Positions 5,455 to 13,339 of a stretch of DNA of 18,464 nt are shown here, piece by piece. The notes beneath the pieces were generated by a model. The model did no database searches, was not told the origin of the DNA, and saw nothing but the letters and a program-made list of their open reading frames with translations. Every line of letters starts with the position of its first letter. Position 1 is the first letter of the stretch. This DNA is from a bacterium (GTDB taxonomy: Bacteria > Chloroflexota > Dormibacteria > UBA8260 > Bog-877), in contig JAKAWF010000043.1 of assembly GCA_021817025.1 (NCBI GenBank), positions 1 to 18,464 on the forward strand, in the 5' to 3' direction. A program made the translations under genes and the position numbers.

Positions 5455-7628
5455 ACCAACACGACGGGTCCGGCGGCTCGCTCCAGCAGGGCCTCGGCGG
5501 CCGCTCCCAGGTAGGCGCCGTTCTCGGTCTCCACCAGTCGAACCCCCAGGATGACCATGTCCTTGCCGGTGGCCGCCTCCAGCAGGCCCTGGTCGTAGTC
5601 CGAGTGGCGCTGGACGTTGGCGGTGGCGGTGACGTGATAGGTCGCGCTCATGGCGAGAGCCTGGGTGAGCAGCGCGTCGGCCGCGCGCCGGGCGCGCTGC
5701 GGCCGCAGCCTCCGGTAGACCAGCCGGCCGGGGCGCAGGCCACGCCATCCTTTGGGGGCGGTGTCGACGTGGAGCAGTTGAACCGCGGAGCCCGTGCGCT
5801 CGGCGAAGCTGTAGGCCACCTCCAGGGCCGCTCTCGACGCGCTGGCGCCGGAGACCGGGACCAGCAGCCGGGGGGCGGATGAGCTCTCGGCGGGGAGCTC
5901 AGCATCCCCCCTCCCGAGCATGATGACCAAGGGGACCGGGGCCACCGGGAGGAGGTCCTGGAGCAGAGTCGAGGGGACCTCCGAGCCATCGGGTCTGTAC
6001 TCGGCACCCACCACGACGGCACCGCAGCCCAGTTTCAGCTCCGAGCGCACCGTCTCCAGGAGCTCGGAGCGGTCGATGCGACGCCACTCGACAGCCCTGG
6101 TCTGGGTGAACTCCAGGCCGCGATCACCGAGGTCGAGGGCGCCGTCGCAGGCGAGGACGGTGAATTGCGCCTCCACCGGCCAGGCGAGGTCGGCCAGTCT
6201 GAGCCCTGCCGCCCCGGACACCTCCTGGTCGGTGACCACGAGCACCCTCTCCTGGGTCACCATGAGGTGCGAGGCCAAGCGGGCCTCGCGGTCGAGGCGC
6301 TGGCGCTCGGACGGCGATCCCTCCCACCTGCGCACCACTTTGCGGAGGAGTGGGGGGGTGGCCAACGAGGTGACCAGCGACATCGCCACGATGGCGGTGT
6401 AGGTGCCACTGCCGATGATCCCGGCGCTCAACCCCACGGTTCCGGCGATGACCTGGACTGTGCCGCGGCCGTTCAGCGCGACCCCGAGGGCGACCCGCTC
6501 CAGCTTGGGCAGGCGGCCGAGGACCGCGCCGAGATACGAACCCGCGAACTTGGTGGCGCCGCCCACCACCACCAGCGAGCCGAAGACCAGCGCCGTCTCC
6601 GGGTGCCGGAGCAGCACCAGGTTGGCCTCCAGGCCGGCGGTGCCGAAGTAGAGCGGGGCGAAGAAGGCCGAGCTCAACTGGGACAGGAAGCGAAAGGTCT
6701 CGGCGTCCCCGAAACGGGACCGAGCCAGCACCACCCCGGCCACGAAGGCTCCCAGGGCCCCTTCTATGCCCACCAGTTGAACCAGCGCCGCTGCCACCAT
6801 CGCGACCACCAGGCAGATGGCGAGGGAGGGGTGGGAGTTGGGCGCCCCCCGCTCCGGCCCGCCCCGCCTGGCCACGCGCAGCAAGCGGTCGACCAGCGGT
6901 TGCGCGAAGATCGCGGCCAGGGCCCCCAGCACCAGCAGCCCGATCACGACCCTGGCCAGTTGCGACACCGCTCCCTGGCCCGCCAGGGCGACCGCCAGAG
7001 CGATCAGGACAAACGCGATCGAGTCATTGACAGTGCCCGCGGCCAGCGTTATCTGGCCGAAGTCGCGTCGGATGGCGCCCATGTGGCCGACGATCTCGGC
7101 GATCACGGGCAGGGACGAGGCGCCCAGGGCGACCCCCACCAGCAGTGAGAAGGAGATGGGGCCACCGGCGGGCCCCCGCACCGAGGCCGGAAGCAGGAGA
7201 CCGACCACCACTCCAGCCCCGAGCGGCAGCACCAGGCTGCCGGCGGCGACCCATGCGGCCGGCCTTCCCAGGCGCCTCAGCAAGGTGATGTCGGTCTCGA
7301 ATCCCACCGAGAGCAGCACTACCGCCAGGCTGAGCGTGCTGATCGCGAGGAGCAGGGACGACTGCACCAGCTCGCCTTTGGGCAAGAACCACTGGAACCC
7401 TGTCGGCCACAGCGTTCCGAACACGGTCGGCCCCAGGACGACACCAGCCAGGAGCTGGCCGATCACAGGCGGCTGTCCCAATCGGCTGGCCAGGCGGCCG
7501 AGCCCGACCGCCAGCAGCAGGAGGGTCGCTATCTGAACCCAGAAGACCAACTGCTGGTTGGCGCTCACCGGCGAGAGCCGAAGCGGTGAGGCGGCCAGAG
7601 CCGACAGTGCGGTGGAGCCGAATTGCAT
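5439..7628 (-). CDS. CPA2-family cation/proton antiporter with C-terminal universal-stress-like domain
   Basis: A 729-aa protein. The N-terminal ~430 residues form a multi-pass Na+/H+-exchanger domain, with hydrophobic helices throughout from about residue 30 and motifs such as GQPPVIGQLLAGVVLGP (51-67) and GASSLPVIAEI. AAGTVNDSIAFVLIALAVAL carries an Asn-Asp pair at 201-202, the position of the ion-binding acidic residue. Asn-Asp, not Asp-Asp, resembles the CHX/plant-type K+/H+ branch. A cytoplasmic linker leads to a UspA-like domain (about 585-729: LLVPVSGASASRAALEVAYSFAERTG ... MVILGVRL ... AAGPVVLVS), whose nucleotide-binding glycine motif looks degenerate. The likely job is K+ or Na+/H+ exchange with regulation by the Usp domain; ion specificity is inferred. 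The start is ATG 7628, with GGAGG about 10 bases upstream. It seems monocistronic. Confidence 0.88.
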   Translation of the reverse strand: MQFGSTALSALAASPLRLSPVSANQQLVFWVQIATLLLLAVGLGRLASRLGQPPVIGQLLAGVVLGPTVFGTLWPTGFQWFLPKGELVQSSLLLAISTLSLAVVLLSVGFETDITLLRRLGRPAAWVAAGSLVLPLGAGVVVGLLLPASVRGPAGGPISFSLLVGVALGASSLPVIAEIVGHMGAIRRDFGQITLAAGTVNDSIAFVLIALAVALAGQGAVSQLARVVIGLLVLGALAAIFAQPLVDRLLRVARRGGPERGAPNSHPSLAICLVVAMVAAALVQLVGIEGALGAFVAGVVLARSRFGDAETFRFLSQLSSAFFAPLYFGTAGLEANLVLLRHPETALVFGSLVVVGGATKFAGSYLGAVLGRLPKLERVALGVALNGRGTVQVIAGTVGLSAGIIGSGTYTAIVAMSLVTSLATPPLLRKVVRRWEGSPSERQRLDREARLASHLMVTQERVLVVTDQEVSGAAGLRLADLAWPVEAQFTVLACDGALDLGDRGLEFTQTRAVEWRRIDRSELLETVRSELKLGCGAVVVGAEYRPDGSEVPSTLLQDLLPVAPVPLVIMLGRGDAELPAESSSAPRLLVPVSGASASRAALEVAYSFAERTGSAVQLLHVDTAPKGWRGLRPGRLVYRRLRPQRARRAADALLTQALAMSATYHVTATANVQRHSDYDQGLLEAATGKDMVILGVRLVETENGAYLGAAAEALLERAAGPVVLVSLPN

Positions 7629-8009
7629 CGACGCGGGCCTCCATCGTGCGCCTATCCGCTGCGCCCTGGGAGCTTAACGACCGGGGGTGGCCACGGGACG
7701 GCACTCATGAGGGCGCTCAGCGCGGCCCAGGCGCCTCGCCCGGCCCCGGGCCGGGCGGGAACCCGCACAGTCCTTCAGCTCGGGGCCGGGCCCGGGGAGG
7801 CTCGCGGGCGGTCTGGGAAGGGTCCTGGGCCCGACCACCGCCCGATCAGCGCCGCGGGACCCTCAAAGGTTTCGCCAGCGGTTCATCCACAGGTTGGCCG
7901 GCGCCTCCGGAACTGAGTCCCGGGAGGCGCCCCGTTGAAGTCCACCCGACCCCGGCGACGGTCTCGGCATCGGCTCGCGATGCGGCCCGGCCGGCCCCTC
8001 CCTTGTACA
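7629..8009. other. Divergent intergenic region with GC palindromes
   Basis: This region separates the antiporter (minus) from the two-gene unknown operon (plus). It contains a perfect palindrome, CGCCCGGCCC-C-GGGCCGGGCG (7737-7757), and a stem GGCGCCTCC / GGAGGCGCC (7900-7908 / 7923-7931). No gene is recognised and no convincing promoter could be assigned for either side. Confidence 0.45.
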
Positions 8010-8372
8010 GTGCTGGACGTGGCGCAGTCCCTCGGACAGCTCATCGACGAGATCACCGTTGATGCCCACGACGTCGACGAGCAGTTGTCAGGGTTCCCCC
8101 AGGTCTTCCAAGACGAGGTAGCCGTTCCGGTTCCCGCAGTCGTGCTGGACACCACCCTGGAAGTCACCGGCTTCGACCTGGAAGGAGACGAGCGGCGTGG
8201 TCTGCTCGCTCATTGCCGGCATGGAGGCGGCGCAGGCACGCTCTCGCTCGCCGATGTCCGCTTCGAGCCGACCTCGATCGCCGGGTGGCTCCACGCAGCC
8301 TACCGGACCTGGCTCGGTCTCTCCCCATTTCCGGCCCGCCGGCCACCAAATTGGATCCGGCCGGTGCCGTGA
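8010..8372 (+). CDS. Conserved hypothetical, small cytoplasmic protein
   Basis: About 120 aa, no membrane segment and no signal peptide. It is acidic at the N-terminus (SLGQLIDEITVDAHDVDEQLSGF), then has FDLEGDERRGLLAHCRHGG, LSLADVRF and a C-terminal AAYRTWLGLSPFPARRP. The 'RRGL.A.CR...ADV.F......AAYR.WLG' pattern resembles the N-terminal domain of a longer actinobacterial uncharacterised family that continues with repeats; here only this domain is present. That is memory-based, and function is unknown. The start is uncertain: GTG 8010, GTG 8019 and ATG 7980 are all in frame, and none has a clear Shine-Dalgarno. A TACAGT resembling a -10 box (8006-8011) would suit a leaderless start at 8019. 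Its stop overlaps the next gene start (GTGA), so the two are translationally coupled. Confidence 0.6.
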   Translation: MLDVAQSLGQLIDEITVDAHDVDEQLSGFPQVFQDEVAVPVPAVVLDTTLEVTGFDLEGDERRGLLAHCRHGGGAGTLSLADVRFEPTSIAGWLHAAYRTWLGLSPFPARRPPNWIRPVP

Positions 8373-8923
8373 GCCGGCGTCGCCGTCAGACCACCCCCAC
8401 GCTCGATCGGATCACGACCGACGAGCGGGCCCAGGTGTTCGCAGAGATGCTCGTGGCCCATCCCGAGCTGGTCGCCGAAGCTGAGCGACGGGCGCTGTCC
8501 CGATTGGCCGTTGCCGATGCCGATGAGATAGCCGGGTCCCTCGCGAGGGCACTTCGTGAAGCCGATGTCGACCAGCTCGCCTACCGCGCCGGAAGGGTTC
8601 TTGGACGGGGCTACGTGCATGAAAGCGAAGCTGCTTATGAGATCCTGGACGAGTTGCTGCAGCCGGATCTGGATGATCTGGCCCGGCGGGCTGCCCTTGG
8701 CCTGCAGGACGCGGCAAGCCAGATCGGACTGGGGCTGCTGTGGGGCCTCGCCAACTGTCGAACCGCCGTCGTAGGCGGCACCGTGCTTGCCTACGCCGGC
8801 CCGGACGTGACGGATGAGTTGGCCTGGTCCGTGGGCGCGGCGCTCGCGAAGGTCGGCGTGAGCTTGCCGGAAGATGCCTTCGACAACCTGCCCACCAGTT
8901 GGAGGCGCGCACTCGACCATTGA
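8369..8923 (+). CDS. Conserved hypothetical, coupled to the preceding gene
   Basis: A 184-aa protein, mostly alpha-helical by composition (ITTDERAQVFAEMLVAHPELVAEAERRALSRL, later YEILDELLQPDLDDLARRAALGLQDAA). It has no catalytic motif, no transmembrane helix and no signal peptide that I can see. The GTG at 8369 overlaps the upstream stop in a 4-nt GTGA, strong evidence for coupled translation and a shared process. An upstream in-frame extension to 8213 lies inside the preceding gene and is rejected. I do not recognise a named domain. The repeated Ala/Leu/Asp/Glu helices suggest an all-helical repeat or scaffold protein, but this is only a description. Confidence 0.65.
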   Translation: MSRRRRQTTPTLDRITTDERAQVFAEMLVAHPELVAEAERRALSRLAVADADEIAGSLARALREADVDQLAYRAGRVLGRGYVHESEAAYEILDELLQPDLDDLARRAALGLQDAASQIGLGLLWGLANCRTAVVGGTVLAYAGPDVTDELAWSVGAALAKVGVSLPEDAFDNLPTSWRRALDH

Positions 8924-9325
8924 GCTCCGGCATGACGCCGAACTGGGTCGCATGGCGTGTTGCGGTGGAGGCGCCGCGAGCCGTTCCCCGACATGCGACA
9001 AGGAGCGACGACCACCTGTCGCGGTCGAGAATCGCCGCTCTGGCCGGTGGGCTGCTGGTGCCGGCCCCGGTTCGCGCTTCATCGCGGTTTGCCGAGATCG
9101 CTCTGGGGCCAATGTCCGCTCCCCAGGCGATTTCAGTCTCCGTCGCACCGGCGGCACCCACCCGGTACCCACTTGTCTCGGCCCGGGCGGTGGGGCCCGG
9201 GGTTCGCCTCGCCCCGCTGCGTTGTGCACCCGTGCGTTCGGCAGCGTCCACTCCCGGTGAACCGTTGCTGACCCTGGCCACCATCCTTCATTTCACCGGC
9301 GCCCCCGGCGACTTGACCCCGCCGC
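8924..9325. other. Gene-free stretch before the HigBA operon
   Basis: Open frames on both strands (such as 8899-9348 plus) give low-complexity Ala/Pro/Arg translations with no recognisable motif. The last 40 bp lead into the toxin-antitoxin promoter. A fossil cannot be excluded, but no fragment is identifiable. Confidence 0.45.
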
Positions 9326-9373
9326 TTGACCTGGGGCAGCTGGTGTAGTATCGTGTTCACCCTAAGGGTGAAC
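9326..9373 (+). promoter_or_regulatory. HigBA promoter with perfect palindromic operator
   Basis: TTGACC (9326-9331), a 17-bp spacer and TATCGT (9349-9354) form a good sigma70-type promoter. Directly after the -10 box is GTTCACCCTAAGGGTGAAC (9355-9373), a perfect inverted repeat with 9-bp arms around one central base. It covers the expected transcription start, where a bound helix-turn-helix antitoxin would block polymerase. It is 52 bp before the toxin gene. Confidence 0.75.
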
Positions 9374-9425
9374 GCACATCTTCGCACGGATGCATCCCCT
9401 TGGGGGTGGGTGAGAATGGGAGTCG

Positions 9426-9725
9426 ATGATTGTCGACTTCGCAGACGATGGGTTGCGGCGTCTCTACGAGGACCCGAATTCGCACATGTCTGGTGTCGGC
9501 CCGGATATCGTCAAGAAGTACCGCAAGGTCATAGCCGTGGTGCTGGCGGCAAAGGACGAGCGCGATCTCTACGCGCTGAAGTCCTTGCACTTCGAGAAGC
9601 TCGAGGGACAGCGAGGCGGGGAACGCTCACTGCGTTTGAATGATCAGTACCGGCTGGTGGCCGGCTTGGTCGACAGCACCGGCGGCAAGAAGATAGCCGT
9701 CCGAGACATCGCCGATTATCACTGA
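9426..9725 (+). CDS. higB: HigB/RelE-superfamily mRNA-interferase toxin
   Basis: A 99-aa protein matching the RelE/HigB fold: IVKKYRKVIAVVLAAKDERDLYALKSLHFEKLEGQRGGERSLRLNDQYRLV, ending with an IADYH-type C-terminus. 'H.EKL.G.R.G..S.R.NDQ.R' is the HigB signature; the conserved basic residues and the late His are those that bind and cut ribosome-bound mRNA in this family. The start is ATG 9426 with GGGAG five bases upstream. Toxin-before-antitoxin order is typical of HigBA. Expression should be held down by the antitoxin through the palindrome at 9355-9373. No truncation or lost motif was seen, so the toxin looks functional. Confidence 0.85.
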   Translation: MIVDFADDGLRRLYEDPNSHMSGVGPDIVKKYRKVIAVVLAAKDERDLYALKSLHFEKLEGQRGGERSLRLNDQYRLVAGLVDSTGGKKIAVRDIADYH

Positions 9726-9756
9726 GGAATTGAGAGTACGAGTGGTCAAGGAGTTG

Positions 9757-10821
9757 ATGCCGGCGGAAGTGTTCCCGCCCGGCGAGTACCTGCGCGACGA
9801 GCTGAGCGAGCGCGGCTGGTCGGAACGGGATTTCGCCGAGATCCTCGATCGCCCAACGCAGGCGGTGTCTGAGATATTGAACGGACGCAAGCAGATCACG
9901 GCCCACACCGCCATCGCCTTGGCACAGGCCCTCGGGACCAGCCCCGACCTGTGGCTGAACTTGCAGACTGCCTACGACCTCCATGAAGCCAGAAGCCAGC
10001 AGGCGTCTCCTAGTCCTGTGAGTCGACGGGCTCGTTTGCGCGCTCTTGTGCCGGTCGCTGAGCTGCGGCGTCGCGGCTGGCTTCCAGACACAAGTGACGT
10101 TGGCGAGCTCGAAGATGGCGTGAAGACACTTCTGGGGATCCGAGAACTGGACCAGACTCCCGTCTTTGCGGCGGCGGCACGTAGAGTAGATGCCAAAGTG
10201 GCGTTCACGCCTCAGCAAACTGCCTGGTTGGCTCGATTCCGGTATCTGGCCGCGACCAGGAAGGTCGCTCAGTTCGACGCCGCCGCGATCGAGACGCTCG
10301 CCGCCGACATCGTCCACCGGATCCATGGTCCGGAAGACCTGGCAAAATTGGAGAGTTGGCTTTCTGAATGCGGGATTGTACTGATAACTCTCCTGCCTTT
10401 GCGGGCCTGCAAGTTGGACGGTGCCGCGATGATGCTGGAAGGCGGCACTGCAGCGATCGGCCTCACCAGCCGCGGCGATCGTATGGATGCGTATGTGTTC
10501 ACGTTACTTCACGAGATGGCTCACCTACATCTGGGGCACCTCAAAGACGTTGGCCTCAGAGTTGACGAGGACCTCAGCGCTGGCGAGAACGTCAGCCGTG
10601 CAGAGGGGGATGCAAACAGGCAAGCCGCTGAGTGGATCCTGCCCCAGGACGCGGAGCTACCGCTTGGTCGACCACGCATGGCCACTGTCCTCAAGGCTGC
10701 CGACCGGTACCGGATCCATGTGAGCTTTGTGATCGGACGGGTGCAGCGCACACGACAGGACTGGGCATTTCTGCGGCGCTCCATTCCACCCGTCAGGAAC
10801 TATGTCAGGTTCGAAGTCTGA
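9757..10821 (+). CDS. higA: HigA-type antitoxin fused to an ImmA/IrrE zinc metallopeptidase domain
   Basis: A 354-aa protein with two parts. Residues ~7-78 are an XRE/HigA helix-turn-helix (PPGEYLRDELSERGWSERDFAEIL ... VSEILNGRKQITAHTAIALAQALG). The remainder contains a COG2856 peptidase domain: HEMAHLHLGH at 252-261 gives zinc ligands His252 and His256 and catalytic Glu253, and EGDANRQAAEWILP supplies the third ligand, Glu283. A plain HigA is only ~100 residues. The fusion suggests an antitoxin that can cleave itself or a partner, as ImmA/IrrE proteases do for phage-type repressors; this is inference. Start choice is open: ATG 9757 has AAGGAG very close, while GTG 9742 and TTG 9730 are in frame upstream, the last only 4 nt after the toxin stop. 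Confidence 0.85.
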   Translation: MPAEVFPPGEYLRDELSERGWSERDFAEILDRPTQAVSEILNGRKQITAHTAIALAQALGTSPDLWLNLQTAYDLHEARSQQASPSPVSRRARLRALVPVAELRRRGWLPDTSDVGELEDGVKTLLGIRELDQTPVFAAAARRVDAKVAFTPQQTAWLARFRYLAATRKVAQFDAAAIETLAADIVHRIHGPEDLAKLESWLSECGIVLITLLPLRACKLDGAAMMLEGGTAAIGLTSRGDRMDAYVFTLLHEMAHLHLGHLKDVGLRVDEDLSAGENVSRAEGDANRQAAEWILPQDAELPLGRPRMATVLKAADRYRIHVSFVIGRVQRTRQDWAFLRRSIPPVRNYVRFEV

Positions 10822-11286
10822 CCAGGTTCCGGTAGCGGCCTCTCGGTTGCGCCCCAGACCTTCCAGGATTCCACACGTCCTCGCGAAGGGTGATTCTGGT
10901 CCTGGCGTGGGGCCGCGCCCGTGATCTGAGTCCGCGGCTCGTTCCCAGGCCCCTTGGAAGGCAAGACGCCCGGGGATTGCTCCCCGGGTGTCTGTCTTCC
11001 CGAAATTCGCAAGGCACCAGGCCAGAGTCGCAGATGCCTCGAAGTGCCCTCCTCCCACTCTCAGCCGTCCAGCGGCCTGTGGGCACGCAGTCCTGGGAAG
11101 CGAGCGAACGCCGAAGTCAGCGTGAGCGAGGTGGCACCGCGCCAGGTCGCCAGAGCTGCCCGACAGGCGTCGGGGACGGAGTTGGCCCGGGCCCGCAGCT
11201 GGCACCGGCCCACTTTCCGGGGGTCTGGGCGCCGGCCCAGCGGAAGTAGCCTTACCGGTGAGACGTCTACGGGAGGGAGAAAGCCC
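10822..11286. other. Gene-free stretch between the two toxin-antitoxin loci
   Basis: This 465-bp stretch contains the hairpin at 10964-10993 and, at its right end, a purine-rich GGGAGGGAG that looks like the ribosome-binding site of the broken vapB. Open frames here give no recognisable protein. Confidence 0.45.
10964..10993 (+). terminator. 12-bp hairpin downstream of the HigBA operon
   Basis: AGACGCCCGGGG (10964-10975), a 6-nt loop, then CCCCGGGTGTCT (10982-10993) form a 12-bp stem with one G-U pair, followed by GTCTT. It is 142 nt past the antitoxin stop and is a fair terminator candidate. Confidence 0.5.
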
Positions 11287-11515
11287 CTGAGAGTCACATC
11301 CAAAGGGCCAGGTCACCATCCCGATCGCGATCCGCGAGCAACTGGGGCTACTGCCGGAGACTGAAGTCGACTGCGTCGTCGACGGGGGAGTCGCTGTGCT
11401 CAGGCGCCACCCAGACGGTGCCGGCCGTGGGACAGGGGCCGTCCAGCGGCTTCGAGGGACGGGCAGGACCGGCATGACGACCGACCAGATCATGGCCCTG
11501 GCAAGGGGCGAGTGA
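11287..11515 (+). pseudogene. VapB-type AbrB/SpoVT antitoxin, frameshifted
   Basis: Conceptual translation gives LRVTSKG in the frame of CTG 11287 and then, after one extra base in the run GGGCC near 11306-11309, QVTIPIAIREQLGLLPETEV ... VAVLRR ... MTTDQIMALARGE ending at TGA 11513-11515. Joined, this is a 75-residue antitoxin with the classic TSKGQVTIP DNA-binding strand and a C-terminal toxin-binding tail. The frame in which most of it reads has a stop just upstream (TGA at 11288-11290), so the product cannot be made without a frameshift. The start codon also appears lost: CTG stands where ATG is expected, 7 nt after GGGAGGGAG. The stop overlaps the GTG of the PIN toxin, the normal vapBC arrangement. 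A sequencing error could explain the extra base but not the missing start. Confidence 0.8.
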
Positions 11516-11916
11516 CCGCTGTCCTCGTCGACAGCAACGCCCTTCTCGATGTCGCGACCGACCAGCCGCGCCGGGGCAAGTGGTCCGCGAAGATGCTTGC
11601 GGAGGTCACCGATGCCGCTCCTCTCGCCATCGACGCGATCATCCGCCACGCCGAGGTCTCGATCCGCTGCAGCACCATCGAGGAACTGGAGCGCGTTCTC
11701 CCCCAACTTGTGTTTCGGCGAGAGGAGTTGGCACCCGAAGCGGGCTTCCTGGCTGGCAAGGCGTTCATGGCCCACTGGCAGCGAGGGGGCCAGCACCCGA
11801 TCCCGCCGCCGGACCCTTTCATCGGCGCCCACTGTGCGGTAGCCGGGTTTCGACCGCTCACCCGCGACGCCTCCAGGTATCGCACCAACTTCCCCCCTCA
11901 GCCCCTGCAGACGACG
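11512..11916 (+). CDS. VapC-type PIN-domain RNase toxin that has lost its stop codon
   Basis: The GTG at 11512 opens a PIN domain of about 135 residues: VLVDSNALLDVATD, IIRHAEVSIRCSTIEELE, LAGKAFMAHWQRGG, PPDPFIGAHCAVAGFRPLTRDASRYRTNFP. All four expected acidic residues are present (Asp7, Glu48, Asp101, Asp119), so the nuclease site is intact. Family members end a few residues after 'RYRT.FP'. Here the frame continues to a stop at 12750, about 280 residues further, reading antisense through the MFS gene, so the native stop seems to have been lost where the MFS gene now ends (24 bp away). Some normally well-kept residues have drifted, for example Pro after Asp101. Its antitoxin gene is broken. 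A toxin without antitoxin is tolerable only if unexpressed or inactive, so this is probably a decaying locus. Confidence 0.75.
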
Positions 11917-11939
11917 GGGCCGCTACCTGGACGCCAAGC

Positions 11940-13169
11940 TCAGTTCGACTCGGCGCGCCCCGCATCCCGCCGGATCCGCTGCTGGAGCATGTGGCGGCCC
12001 AGCAAGAGGGTGCCGGCGCCGAGCAGCGCCTCCCCGGCGCTCACGGCCCAGGCGCCGGTATACCCGACGTGCTCCACCAGCACGCCGCAGATCAGGGGGC
12101 CGATCACGCTCCCCAGCCTTCCCCCGGTCTGGGTGATCCCGGTCGCCCGGGCGGGCGCCTTGGGATGGGTTTGGACCAGGGCGAAGTTGAAGAGGCCGTT
12201 CCAGCCCCAGCCGATCCCAAAGGCGACCACCGCTCCGAAGACGAACAGGACCGGCGCGCCCAGCAGCGAGCCCCAGGCCATGGCGGCGAAACCCAGAGCT
12301 CCGACCGAGATCATGCCGGTCACCAGGAGGAGATGGCGGCCCCCCCGACGGTCCGCCAGCAAGCCGACGAGCACCCTGACGGCTATGCCGCAGGCGCTGG
12401 CGATTACCGCCACCAGCCCGGCCGCGGCGCTGCTGAAGCCGGTCGAGACCGCGGACAGGACCAGGAACGCCCCCAGGGATGCGCTGGCGCTTGCGGCCAG
12501 GCAGAATGCGAGCGCCAGCGCGACCAGCGGAGCCGTCGGCTCGGGCCGGAGCCGGGTGATGGCCCGCTGGGCGGCGAGGGACATCCGAGGACGGGGAAGC
12601 CAGAGAGCGGCCCCCACGGCCGCCACCGCCGCCGCCGCAAACGCCCAGCGCCAGCCGACGGTGAGCGCGATCGTGGGTACCGCCAGCCCACCCAGCAGGA
12701 AGGCCAGCGGCACTGCCGACTGCTTGACCCCGAAGGCCAGGCCCTGGTAGCCGGGCTCGATCCGTCGCGCCAGGAGGAGGTTGGAGCCGGTCTGCCCGGA
12801 GGCGCCGGCGGCGCCGGCCAGGACCAGGGCTACTGCCAGCTCCGGCCAGGACTGGACCAGGGTCGCGATCAGGCCCATGGCCAGGGCTCCGGCCAGGGCC
12901 GAGTAGCGCAGCATCCGCACCCCGCTGATCCGCTCGGCGAGGTTTCCGGACGGGAACGCGAAAAGAGTGCTGGCTGCGTACGAGATTCCCACCACCAGTC
13001 CGAGCTGGGCGGGGCTGAAGTGGAGGTCGGGGCGGATCTGCACCGCCAGCGTCCCCACCATGAAGGTGGGCAGGTTGACGGCCGTGAAGGCCGCCACGGT
13101 GGACCACAGCACGCGCCCGCCCCGCGAGCGGGGAGCGCCTCCGGTGGCAAGGCTGGACGAATGGCTCAC
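11940..13169 (-). CDS. MFS transporter, 12-TM, substrate unknown
   Basis: A 409-aa protein with about 12 hydrophobic segments in two six-helix halves. It has the MFS loop motif GLLADRRGGRHLLL between helices 8 and 9 (and a weaker GNLAERISGVRML in the first half), and a GQTGSNLLLARR ... GLAFGVKQSAVPLA block common in CynX/NimT-like and related soil MFS permeases. It exports or imports small molecules using a proton gradient; the substrate cannot be inferred. Translation starts at GTG 13169 (the codons for SHSSSLATGG follow); no good Shine-Dalgarno is seen. It is transcribed away from a second MFS gene whose stop is 170 bp upstream. Its 3' end abuts the PIN toxin gene on the other strand. Confidence 0.85.
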   Translation of the reverse strand: MSHSSSLATGGAPRSRGGRVLWSTVAAFTAVNLPTFMVGTLAVQIRPDLHFSPAQLGLVVGISYAASTLFAFPSGNLAERISGVRMLRYSALAGALAMGLIATLVQSWPELAVALVLAGAAGASGQTGSNLLLARRIEPGYQGLAFGVKQSAVPLAFLLGGLAVPTIALTVGWRWAFAAAAVAAVGAALWLPRPRMSLAAQRAITRLRPEPTAPLVALALAFCLAASASASLGAFLVLSAVSTGFSSAAAGLVAVIASACGIAVRVLVGLLADRRGGRHLLLVTGMISVGALGFAAMAWGSLLGAPVLFVFGAVVAFGIGWGWNGLFNFALVQTHPKAPARATGITQTGGRLGSVIGPLICGVLVEHVGYTGAWAVSAGEALLGAGTLLLGRHMLQQRIRRDAGRAESN

Positions 13170-13339
13170 TCAAGTCAGATTCTGGGCCTGCGGGATGTTC
13201 CTGCGGGGCTGGGGCGAAGCGACGAGAGAGTCCAGATCGCACAGATGCCAAGCGCCGGTGCCGCACCGCCTCTCCTGGATCGGGGCCACCAGCGCCACCC
13301 GCCTCCGCGAGTGACGTGAGTCCGGGCCTCCGGCCGGTC

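Noticed and set aside
11301..11312. Programmed +1 frameshift in the VapB-type gene
   Set aside because: There is no known slippery heptamer or stop-coupled signal at GGGCC, and the start codon is also missing, so decay or a sequencing error is simpler.
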